Source: Endomychus coccineus
Taxonomy: Eukaryota > Arthropoda > Insecta > Coleoptera > Endomychidae
Reading direction: 5' to 3'
Length of the DNA stretch: 64,000 nucleotides
Assembly (NCBI GenBank): GCA_958510875.1
Contig: OY294067.1
Location: forward strand, 234,526,361-234,590,360
Part shown: one piece after another, positions 20,641 to 29,945 of the stretch
Position numbering within the stretch: position 1 is the first letter of the stretch
Layout of the letters: every line of letters starts with the position of its first letter
Notes under the pieces: model-generated
Databases searched by the model: none
Told to the model about the DNA's origin: nothing
The model's input: the letters and a program-made list of their open reading frames with translations, nothing else
Made by a program: the position numbers and the translations under genes

Positions 20641-21987
20641 ATGAGTGATTCAAGCGAATTTGAAGATATGAATAATACACCACCGGATATTTTGGAACAA
20701 GTTAATATAACAATACAATCTCTATTACCCCAAAAATCTAAAGAAAAATACGAAAAACAGTATTCACATTTCAAGCAATGGGCCGAAGAAAAGCATATTC
20801 GTACTTACTCAGAAAATGTTATTTTGGGGTATTTTTCGCTATTAGCAAATACGTTAAAAGCCTCTACTTTGTGGTCCAAGTATTTATTCGATGCTACGTA
20901 CCATGCTTCAAATGAAAGAAAATGTGGATATTAAATACCCAAAATTAATTGCTTTCTTGAAAAGACAAAACCAGGGATATAAACCTAATAAAGCAAAAAC
21001 CTTCTCAAGAGAGGAAGTAAATAAATTTTTACTAGAAGCCCCCGATGATAATTATTTATTGATGAAGGTAAGATATTTTCAAGAAGTAAATATATCAAGA
21101 AAATAGAGCTACAACAATACGCCATGTTCATCATTCCCCATAAGTTGTCTGTGAGTCCCGGTAGCGCAATGAGTTAGTGCACCGCTCACTGTTCATGATG
21201 CTTTAGCCGTAGGTTCAAATTCCAGCGTGGACAGCTTTTTTATTTATATTCTTTTTTCTTTGTTTTGTAGGTTCTCCTCATTTTCGGAATTTCAGGAGCA
21301 TGCAGGTGTGATGAGCTCCTTAAAATGGCCACTACAGATATTGAAGATAAAGGTTCAATTTTAATAGTAAATATACCAAATTCTAAAACAAATATACAGA
21401 GAACTTTTGTAATCAATGCTTCACCGGGAAATGGCCCTAATTATATTGACATTTATAGAAAATATATATCGCTACGCCCTAAAACAAATCAGACACGTTT
21501 ATTTGTCTGCTATAGAGCAGGAAAATGTATCAACCAAATGGTTGGAAAAAATACTATTGCTAAAATTCCTGAAAAAATTACAGAATTTTTAAAACTGCCT
21601 AATGCCATAAATTATACCGGGCATAGTTTCAGAAGAACCACGGCAAGTTTACTTGCAAATTCTGGGGGAGACATTCTTGCTTTGAAGCAACACGGAGGTT
21701 GGAAGTCTACGAATATCGCTGAAGGGTATGTGGAGCAATCTCTTGCAAAAAAGAGGAAAATTTCGAACCAAATTATGGGAGTCAATGAAGTTAATGAAAT
21801 TGATTGTAATCAGCCAAGTACGAGTACTTCCCGGGGTTACCAGCTGTATGATAATGTAGTTAATGAAAATATCACGAAAACTGCTTCGGCTCCAGCTCTC
21901 ACTTCTTCTTCTAGTGGTATTCAAATAACCACTGCTCAAAACTGCACGTTTAACATTAGTATAAATAATTACTCTACCACAAATTAA
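20641..21987 (+). pseudogene. Crypton-like tyrosine recombinase, two exons, one frameshift
   Basis: A DNA breaking-rejoining enzyme of the Crypton transposon type. Exon 1 (20641-21067) starts MSDSSEFEDMNNTPPDILEQ and includes a SAM-like N-terminal core-binding domain (KYEKQYSHFKQWAEEKHIRT; ENVILGYFSLLANTLKASTL). The frame shifts by one base near 20888-20893, then continues YPKLIAFLKRQNQGYKPNKA and SREEVNKFLLEAPDDNYLLM. An intron at 21068-21270 (GTAAG...TTTTGTAG, phase 0) is followed by exon 2, which opens VLLIFGISGACRCDELLKMA with the first catalytic Arg. Then come GHSFRRTTA (HxxR), LKQHGGWKS (His/Trp) and EGYVEQS (nucleophilic Tyr). All four catalytic positions are present. The frameshift argues for a dead copy unless it is a sequencing error. 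A 16-bp inverted repeat (TTTTTCCGCCTACCTC at 20251; complement with one mismatch at 22119) brackets the gene. Confidence 0.85.
21155..21232 (+). ncRNA. tRNA-like (SINE-type) Pol III module inside the recombinase intron
   Basis: 78 nt with an A-box-like TAGCGCAATGAG, a good B box GGTTCAAATTCC, acceptor-like ends GTCC/GGAC, a pairable D stem (GCGC/GTGC) and a T run (TTTTTTT) immediately after. The B box holds one base more than a true tRNA T loop, and the anticodon and T stems do not pair well. It is therefore more likely a tRNA-derived SINE head or tRNA pseudogene than a working tRNA. It sits in the sense orientation of the host gene. Confidence 0.5.
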
Positions 21988-22161
21988 AAATATGTAGGAT
22001 GCAAGAATGAAAATAACGTGCCTATAAGTTATATTGTACCTACTTCTTAGTTTTAGTTCTTTAATAAATTATGTTTGTTAGTTTCATAAATAAATTATTT
22101 AAAAATGACTTGTTATTTGAGGGAGGCGGAAAAATCATATATATAACATTGGAGTAAATTG

Positions 22162-22220
22162 CCTTTTCCTCCCTTGAAACTTAAACTTCATCCTCGGGAG
22201 GAAAAGTAGCACTTTCCTCC
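22162..22220. promoter_or_regulatory. cluster of recombinase-site-like half-sites downstream of the recombinase
   Basis: Three near-copies of the palindrome arm: CCTTTTCCTC followed by CCTTGA, then GAGGAAAAGTA (22198-22208, exact arm), then ACTTTCCTC followed by CCTTGT. The spacer-like CCTWGA/T recurs. They mirror the complete site at 20313-20340 across the gene. Confidence 0.4.
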
Positions 22221-22534
22221 CTTGTTATACAAATAGCTATATTCTCTCAAGTAACATCATATTTTGATTAATAAAAGAAATAAAAAATTATCATATATAA
22301 TACCACTAGTGCTTCATTTATTTAAGTAATTTTGTTCGAGGTCGCCTGCTGGTCAGGATAATATTCGTAACCAGGAATAATTCAAGCACGGTAAAAAAAA
22401 TTCCACACCATATTGTATTTAAATGAATTGTTTCAAAATTTATATTTGTTTGCTTTGCCATTAAATGATTTACTATTTTATCAACTGCAGTTGCACAGAA
22501 ATATCAGTTTAAGATTTAAGTACATTACCTTATA

Positions 22535-23140
22535 CCGGGATATCGAAAATTATCTTGGTCGAGGGTGGTTGGAACCTAAAACGTGTGTCTTACTTTACGT
22601 TTGAAATAATTATGTCACTGTCACACTGACATCATCAATAACCTACAAATTTCATACCTATTTATTTCAGTTGTAAAACAATGATGAACTACAAATTATG
22701 AAATAACGGTTTTAGTAACAAGAAAAACTAAATTACAGTAATTGTTGGAAATGTACCCGGTTTGGTTCGATGCACATTAACTAGCGCACCCGTTCGAAAA
22801 TAGGCTTCAATCATGAAAATTTTGTGCTGTGTGGTGAGAGACATGATTCAAAAACTGGATTAGAAAATTTCAGCACAATGACTTAACAGATTCTGACACA
22901 ACAAAACATATTCAAAAATTTAAAGTAAGACACACGTTTTACATTTCACAACCACCCTTGACCAAGATAATTTTTAATTTGTAGTTTATTATTGTTTTAC
23001 AACTGAAATAAATAGGTATGAAATTTGTAGGTCATTGATGATGTCAGTGTGACAGTGACATAATTATTTCAAACGTAAAGTAAGACACACGTTTTAGATT
23101 CCACAACCACCCTTGACCAAGATAATTTTTGATATCCCAG
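22535..23140. mobile_element. Tc1/mariner-type element, copy B (606 bp, internally deleted)
   Basis: Ends CCGGGATATC (22535) and GATATCCCAG (23140), bordered by TA on each side (22533-22534 and 23141-23142). The arms of about 170 bp match copy C. Most of the transposase is gone. The right side carries the motif with the core ACCACCCTTGACCAAGATAA twice, internally (22923-22975) and at the terminus (23077-23140). Confidence 0.85.
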
Positions 23141-24289
23141 TATTATATTGCGTTAGGGGCCGTAACTCGCACATTATTGTTGTCCCTATATTCTTATAAG
23201 TAGTTAAAATCAATTCAATTCTCTATTTTATCAACTGTAGTTCTTTATAAATACTATTCTAAGATTTAGTATAACTCATTATTTTACAATATAGAATTTA
23301 TATTACTACAATTGGTAGAAAATCATATTTTATCAATTTTTGTTACATGTACAGATTTAGTTTGCTCCCGGTTATTCTCAATATATTACGTCAGGTTTGA
23401 GTTACTACAATTATTAGTATAAAATTATTTCATGATTATGTCAAAAAATGCAGAAAAAACTTCCGAATAATTCCTGGGTTGCCATGGTAACGCTAGATAA
23501 ACTACATATTTTAATGGTTTAAAAATGTTGGTGGGATATTTTGAAACAAAACTTAAATTCTCTGGCAAATGAGAAATGAATAATAATTCAATGTCAATAA
23601 ATGATAAAGAGACATGAATAATAATTAATAGTATCAAGAATCAAGCGAAATTTACATACATAGTAATATTATTATTTAGATTTGGAAAACCTAAACGGAT
23701 TAAAGAACACAGACGCTTTGATAATAAAACTGATCCACTCGTTGCAGAAAATTTTATTATCCAACTGATGATTTCGAAGTTTACTCTTCCAGAACAAAAG
23801 TAACAAATTAAATTTGCTGGAATCGCTAGAACTTAATAAGTATAATAAAACTAAAAAGTATATTTTGCGTTTACCTACATTAAAAATTATTCATCCTATT
23901 CTAATTTTCAGTTACGAATTTTAAGTGTCTGATACTCTTCTACTACCTCCTCTCTTCTTAACGGTGAATAGGTTGAACGAGGAGAAATTTAATTTTTTAT
24001 CAAACATCTCTGTCTAATAAATATAAATAATATTTTGACACTATTTTCTTTAGTTTTTGGGTATTTAGGAGTCCATATTCTGCAGACTTTTGAAGCAAAT
24101 GTTGGTATACAATCCGAAACAAGTTTTCTCCAAATCGCCGCTGCATCACTCAATGAGATTTTACAGAAATACCATCGTACGGTGACATACTTTAACATCG
24201 GATAACTTTTTGCACAAAGTGCATACAGCGTTTGTATTTATCATAAAAATGCTATTGAAATTGTTTGGCAGCAGGATTTTTCTTACGCA
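23141..24289. other. no recognised gene; weak minus-strand frame
   Basis: A minus-strand frame at 23640-23425 contains FKPLKYVVYLALPWQPRNYS. The pattern faintly resembles the N-terminal region of insect odorant receptors (PLK....W), but it is short and unsupported. Nothing else is recognised. Confidence 0.25.
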
Positions 24290-24543
24290 TATTAAAGCCA
24301 TAATCTTCCATAATTAGTGCTAGTTCTCCTACGGGTATGCCTGTCCTATCAAAAGCATATGCCTTTCCAAACAGAAGTCTGTAAACAGCTTTCAAGCACT
24401 TCGGATTTCCTAGTATTTATAGGTGTTAAGTGCTGAATTTTGTGCCGAATAACTTGGGGGCTCATCTTACCTTCTGTCTTACCTGCACTGTAATCTAACC
24501 AAGATTGACCACGACTAAACAATTTTTTGTCCCAATTTGACAA
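24290..24543 (-). other. coding-like segment with a frameshift, unrecognised
   Basis: Minus strand, 24543 to about 24385 reads SWLDYSAGKTEGKMSPQVIR and NTRKSEVLESCL. After a one-base shift the frame continues AVYRLLFGKAYAFDRTGIPV and ELALIMEDYGFNMRKKNPAA before a stop near 24262. The two pieces look like one protein, but I do not recognise it. Either a decayed gene or a sequencing error in a real exon. Confidence 0.3.
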
Positions 24544-24678
24544 TAAATGTCATTCAACGTTTCTACCGGTCTATAAATTGTACATGAATTGTGTATTGAA
24601 ATTTTATAACAAAGGTTTTCCCAATTGACGCTAATTATTCAATTTATATGGAGGTAATAGTGAAACAGCCACAATTTG

Positions 24679-24867
24679 TTATTCAATTCGTGAATATTTA
24701 CAATACCTACAAGCCAAAATGGAAATTAATTTGATAAGCCATAAACAAACGTGATAGCATACAAATAGAAAATTAGCAAAGCCTGTTTCACCGTCAATAA
24801 TAGAGTATGTTTTTTTCCCACATTTTAATACTGATGGAAAGTCTTCTTCATCATGAGTGATGTTCAA
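24679..24867 (-). other. unrecognised open frame
   Basis: ATG at about 24867 on the minus strand, with HDEEDFPSVLKCGKKTYSII and DGETGFANFLFVCYHVCLWL. Protein-like, with a hydrophobic C-terminal half and no known motif. It lies just upstream, in the same orientation, of the segment at 24290-24543, so both may belong to one gene. Confidence 0.22.
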
Positions 24868-25742
24868 TGAATTAGGTCATTTGTATCATCTCGAATTTAA
24901 TTCTAAATTTCAATGTTTTTCACACTATCAAGCTCGTAATGGAAAGTACCGAATTTGCTGCGTCATATTGTTTGCAAGCGTATGTCGTTATTATTTGCTT
25001 GTAACATGCTATTTCCGTTGCACAAGGAGGCTAATTTTTTCCATAGATTCATTTATATTGGATATGTACGAAATATGTACGCTCACTCAATTTAGAATTT
25101 AAATAGTATATAGGTCTTCATGAAGGAAAAAATTGGAACCCGAAGAAACTTTGTTTGTCATCTATGAACTAACATTAACCACATAGTTAAAGTATTAACA
25201 TCCAACCGCAAAATAGCGCAAATAAATAATTCCTTACTACATGCATCTCGAACATACATTATTTCAATTTTAAATTCACATCCATGGTTGTTACTTGTTT
25301 TGGTCTATACTTTACCTCGCGATAATAAATCTTTCACATAGATAACTGTATCTTCAGAACTATTTCACTCGTATACTCGGATACTTCGATGAGAATGTCC
25401 TACAATTTAGACGCATACTGAAGAGACATTCTTCTACACTCACCCCTCAGAGGGATAGGGGTCATGAGGAACTACATTGAAATGTCAGATTGACATAGAA
25501 GCTTAACATTTTCTAATTCCGCACTCAATTCTGTAACACAGAGATCGAAATATATCATAATACCTATGAAGAGAGAAGTTGCAGTTAGATTAAGGCTCTA
25601 TGCAGGTTGAATCAGGACGGTCGGGGTATGGGGATAATCTTGCGAGAGTGTAAGCGAGCCAGACTCGTATTGTTTAATAAGATTTACAAGAAGAACAATT
25701 AGTGTGATACGCTAAGCGCGAGGCGTATCTCGTTCATTCGTT
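24868..25742. other. no gene recognised
   Basis: AT-rich sequence, slightly more CpG toward 25590-25740. Nothing supportable. Confidence 0.35.
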
Positions 25743-26269
25743 TCAGTTGATGTTCAAAAACTTCCGGACGAACCTTGTTTTATGTGCTGAACAACCATCA
25801 TTCTGAAACCAAACCTGGCCCAAATACATATCAGGTAAGGTTCCTAATGAAGTGAATGCCACGCGTCTGCAACAATTCGAGGTACCTTTGGCAATTTTAG
25901 GTTCCTTCAATAAAAAAAGGTCCAATCACATGATTTTTAACCATTCCAGCACATACATTAAATTTGCAAAGGAAATAATGACTCATCGGTGAATAAAATA
26001 TTACCAATGAAATTGTCATCGTTGTACACCATTTCCATGACAGTCTCACAAAATTTCATCCGGCGTGCATTGTCGGCGAGAAAAACTTCATTACTTTTAT
26101 CTACTTCATAAGAATGATATTTGTTTTTTTTTAATGTCCTTACTAGATGTGTTTGATTGATATCAAGATCCTCCGCTAGTTGACGAGTTGATATGCCAGA
26201 ATTTTCCTCAACGGATAAACAACATATCAATATATCCATATCATTATTCAAAGGTTGAGAAGGATGCAT
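25743..26269 (-). pseudogene. IS630/Tc1/mariner-type transposase pseudogene
   Basis: A DDE transposase on the minus strand. The N-terminal piece (26269-25958) has a helix-turn-helix (SGISTRQLAEDLDINQTHLV), NARRMKFCETVMEMV and the first catalytic Asp in ILFTDESLFP. After a frame change, 25925-25743 gives YLGQVWFQNDGCSAHKTRFV with the second catalytic Asp (QNDG.AH). The third acidic residue is not found. DNA between and after is shifted, so it is dead. Terminal repeats were not identified. Confidence 0.78.
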
Positions 26270-26329
26270 TTTATTATCTGATGGTGTAACGCATCCTGTG
26301 TATCGGCTTGCTGGTCTGGGCTAGTGGGT

Positions 26330-26870
26330 CGGGACGTCTGCCGTGCGTCGCGAGGTCATGGCAAAATTTAGGACTGGGCTGCTGGAAGCAAGCAGGCAAA
26401 GCTTCACATTGCAGAATACTCGCCCAAACGCTTGAAAACCCTCCTCTCTATGAGTAGAAGAGACTTAAACTACTGACAGAACTCTTCAAGGACACTGTCA
26501 TCTGAATAAACATTATACTTAATGGGCATTGTTGAAGACCCAGGTGGTAGTAGATGCGGAGAGGCTACAACACCTCTGCACCGCATACATGCCGCCCGAG
26601 GCAATGAGACATCAGTCCTTGCAGAATTATAGCCATCGGCGTTGCGTCAGGCCTGGCTGTGTCTTGTTTCAAGGGGCGCACAATGAACCCGATCAAGCGG
26701 TCTAAGTGCTCTAATCTTGTCCTCCCGCCCCCTTTTCTTTGATTGATTGAGTATTTTCAAATCTACAGCTGGATGTGGTTGACTCACTACATTTTCTAAC
26801 AAAGATTGAGTTACTACAATCTCTTGTGATTCTCCAAGTTGTAACGTGTCAAGGTGCACCTTCGTTACAA
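26330..26870 (+). pseudogene. LINE remnant, RNase H / C-terminal region
   Basis: Plus-strand translations in shifting frames give GHCHLNKH, then MGIV..P-like context (GGGCATTGTTGAAGACCCAG), EAMRHQSL and a downstream acidic tail. These match the C-terminal RNase H-like region of LINEs (GHC.LN.H....G..EDP.C..CGE..ET..H.LC.C.A). It is short, full of stops and more GC-rich than its flanks. It lies directly beside the Tc1-like pseudogene. Confidence 0.5.
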
Positions 26871-27294
26871 TCTTTCACAACTTTTATACAATTTCAGAAA
26901 ATACGATTTTTCTGATGTGAATATTGAAACAGCCTATTAATTGCAGTAAGAAAATAAGCAATAATGATTTGAACTTAGATCTCAACAGTGACAAATCTTA
27001 TTACTTACACTAAATTCAATGCGAATGTACCGTGGTTTTCAAAATAAAGTAACGTTTGCACATTCAATAGTTTCTAAAATAACTGAAACTTGTTTCGTAT
27101 GTAGAAAATCAATATTTTTGACAACAAATTGTGATGCTGACATGTAGATCTCGTCAGACGGCTTCAAAATGGCGAACGAGTGTACTATAGTTCGCTTATT
27201 AACGAAAGGATTTCGGAATAGTTATTCCTAAATAGTCGAGTTCGAAGCACGGAGTAAACTGAACCTTGTGTGGAATTATAGAAACTGGTTGATA

Positions 27295-27495
27295 AATCTG
27301 AAAAAGAAGAAAAATATAGAATGCAATAACTGCACATAAGTAGAATGAGCTGATTCCCAATTCAAGTATGATCTTCTTGGCGTTGTATTTCTTGACACCA
27401 AGAATATTTGGTGATATAGATAATGAAGTACTTCAGCTGTTTGGAAAGAACCTATCGCTTGGCAATCGTTCTCTTCGAAATAGTCGTCGCCAGAT
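27295..27495 (-). other. coding-like open frame at the left edge of F3
   Basis: A minus-strand frame of about 65 codons including GDDYFEENDCQAIGSFQTAE and LHYLYHQIFLVSRNTTPRRS. No family recognised. It faces another coding-like frame on the other side of F3 (33157-33386, same strand). The two could be parts of one gene split by F3. Confidence 0.22.
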
Positions 27496-27516
27496 GAAAA
27501 ATGAAGAAAAAAATTT

Positions 27517-28010
27517 AAAGGTGTAAATTTGCAATGTTTTTATATGTATTTTGATGTGCTGGACAATAGTGAAAAAATTCCTACGAGTTAGCTTCAGAAG
27601 TTACGGGCATATTTTGAAGCGAAAAAATACGATTTTCATGTTTTTTGCGTTTAAAAATAAAACGGTGGTTCAAATGGAAAAACATGTAGAGAGACAAATT
27701 GTTGAAAAAGTGAAAACGCATTGTTTGCGTTGAAGTAAAAATTATTTTGAGATTATGGTCTCGAGATATCAGCGAAGGTGTAAATTTGGTATGTTTTTAT
27801 TTGTATTTTGATGCATTGAAGAATAGTGAAAAAATTCCTACGAGTTAGCTTCAACAGTTAGGGTCATTTTTTGGCACGATAAAAAACGATTTCAATGTCT
27901 TTTGCGTTCAAGAAGAAAACGGTGGCTCAAATGGAAAAACATGTGGAGGGAAAAATTGTAGAAAAAGTGCAAACGCATTGTTTGAGCCAAAGTAAACGTC
28001 GCTTTGACGT
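27517..28010. repeat. tandem duplication (about 260-bp unit) in the F3 left arm
   Basis: GGTGTAAATTTG begins the unit at about 27519 and again at about 27780. Each is followed by ATTCCTACGAGTTAGCTTCA and, further on, ACGGTGG.TCAAATGGAAAAA. The right arm has a single copy of this unit. Confidence 0.75.
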
Positions 28011-29721
28011 TATGGTCTTGAGATATAAGCAAAATAGTGTTTTTAGGGGAATCCAAATTTTGATATTGACCAAAAAAATATTCTATTCAAATGGAAAGAT
28101 GCTATATATCTACAGTGTTTTGTTTTATCTTCCATTCTGGCTCCACAATCGACCATTTCCAAAAATCCCTAAACCTGAGGTTGCCAGACGAAAAATCCGT
28201 TTGTAGATTTCAACAAATGTGATATAAAACATTCTTCAATACTGTTTTTTTAGCATAAAAATGTAGGACAACTTTGAAAATTGCAGACCTCGGAAAATGT
28301 GAAAAATTTTTCCGGTTAAAAATTTTGTAGGATGATCAAATTCTAGGCTCTGTTATAGTAATTTACGACGCGTATTTTACGCTAAATAAAACCTTTATAG
28401 GTTAAGTAGGAGCCGAGATATTGATATAAATGGGTTTGGGCCTCCATAGGACACAATTTTGGGCCTATCGAAAAAAATTGGAAACCGTTGGAAAGTAGAT
28501 CATATTTCTAATCCAAATTCAAAGATACTACCTCGTAGGTATCACCATCTCGAATTTAGAGCGCGTTGACATAAAAAAATCACGTGTAAAATACTGCAGC
28601 GGCTCAAAATTCGATTTCAATTAGTGAATTCAAATTTAAAATTTTTTTTGAATTCTTGCTACTTAATTAGAATCAAAATAACTAAAAAATGATCACATCA
28701 ATTTATAATATTATTATTGCTCTTTGTTATATTTAAGTTAAATCATTTTTCTTGTCAAGAATCCTATTTAACTAATGTAAGCGCATTTTCATGTGACCGC
28801 CTGATATTTCGTGTGCGTGTTTTATAATTTTTTTTCTTTTTTGTTTACCTGTAAATGAAAGGTACTATAATACTATTATACGTGTACTATTATAGAAGGC
28901 ACTCTCCACCGTGTACCATGTACATACATATTACTTATAAAAAATGTGCAATAATAATATTTTAAATTGATATGATAATTTTTTAGTTATTTTGATTCTA
29001 ATTGAGTTGTAAGAATTCAGAAAGTTTTTTAAATTTGAATTTACTAGTTGAAATCTACTATTACGGCGGATAAGTGGTTTAGAAAGTTACGCCGCTGCAT
29101 TTTTTACACGTGATTTTTTTTATGCCAACGCGCTAAATTCGAAGTTTTGTCTGCTTTCCAACCGTTTCCGATTTTTTCCGATAGAACCAAAATTGGGCCC
29201 TGGGGAGGGCCAAACACATTTATATCAATATGTTGGCTTCTACTTGACCTAGAAAAGTTTTCTTTAGCGTAAAATACGCGTCGTGAAATACTATAATAGA
29301 GCCTAGAAAATTACTAATCGAAAAAATTTTCATATTTTCCGAGGTCCGAAATTTTCAAAGTTGTCCTACTTTTTTTATGTCTCAAAAACAGTATTGAAGA
29401 ATGTTTCATATCACATTTATTTATATCTACAAGCAGGTTTTTTTTTTTCGATAAGTCCATTTTTCGGCTGGCAATCTCAGTTTTAGGGATTTTTGGAAAC
29501 GGCCGATTGTGGAGCCAAAATGAAAGATAAAAGAAAACACTGTAGAAAATGTATAAAAAATACCATCTTTCCATCTGAATAGAATATTTGTTTGGTCGAG
29601 TGAGAAAAAAACATTTGGATTCCTCCAAAAAAACACTATTTTGCTTACATCTCAAGACGAACAAAAATTTAACCAGTGCACCTAAAACAAGTTTTTCTTA
29701 CTTACATATTAGTCGGTTAAA

Positions 29722-29945
29722 TCCTCGAAACTAAAATTGCTGACATATCGGATTATCTGAAGCCCCATTGCTCCAATATCGCAGTTGAGAAACTAAATTC
29801 TAAGATGCCTGATATTTACGCATCATTTAAAGTCAGTGTACCAACAGTTCATCATGATATGCTGATGAATCCTAGTTTTTGGCCTGAAGGAGTGACAATT
29901 AATCGTTTTTTTCTCAAGCGATATCCCCTCTCGCAGATAAAGTAA
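29722..29945 (+). pseudogene. LINE C ORF1 C-terminal fragment
   Basis: Open from about 29722 to the TAA at 29943-29945. Contains EKLNSKMPDIYASFKVSVPT and MNPSFWPEGVTINRFF. This is the conserved C-terminal signature of ORF1 proteins in this LINE group (SFKV.V.....L..P.FWP.GV.V..F). The N-terminal part was lost by 5' truncation. Overlaps the open frame of ORF2 by about 40 bp in a different frame. Confidence 0.72.

Noticed and set aside
21155..21232. A functional tRNA gene
   Set aside because: Anticodon and T stems pair poorly and the B-box region has an extra base. Described as a tRNA-like module instead.
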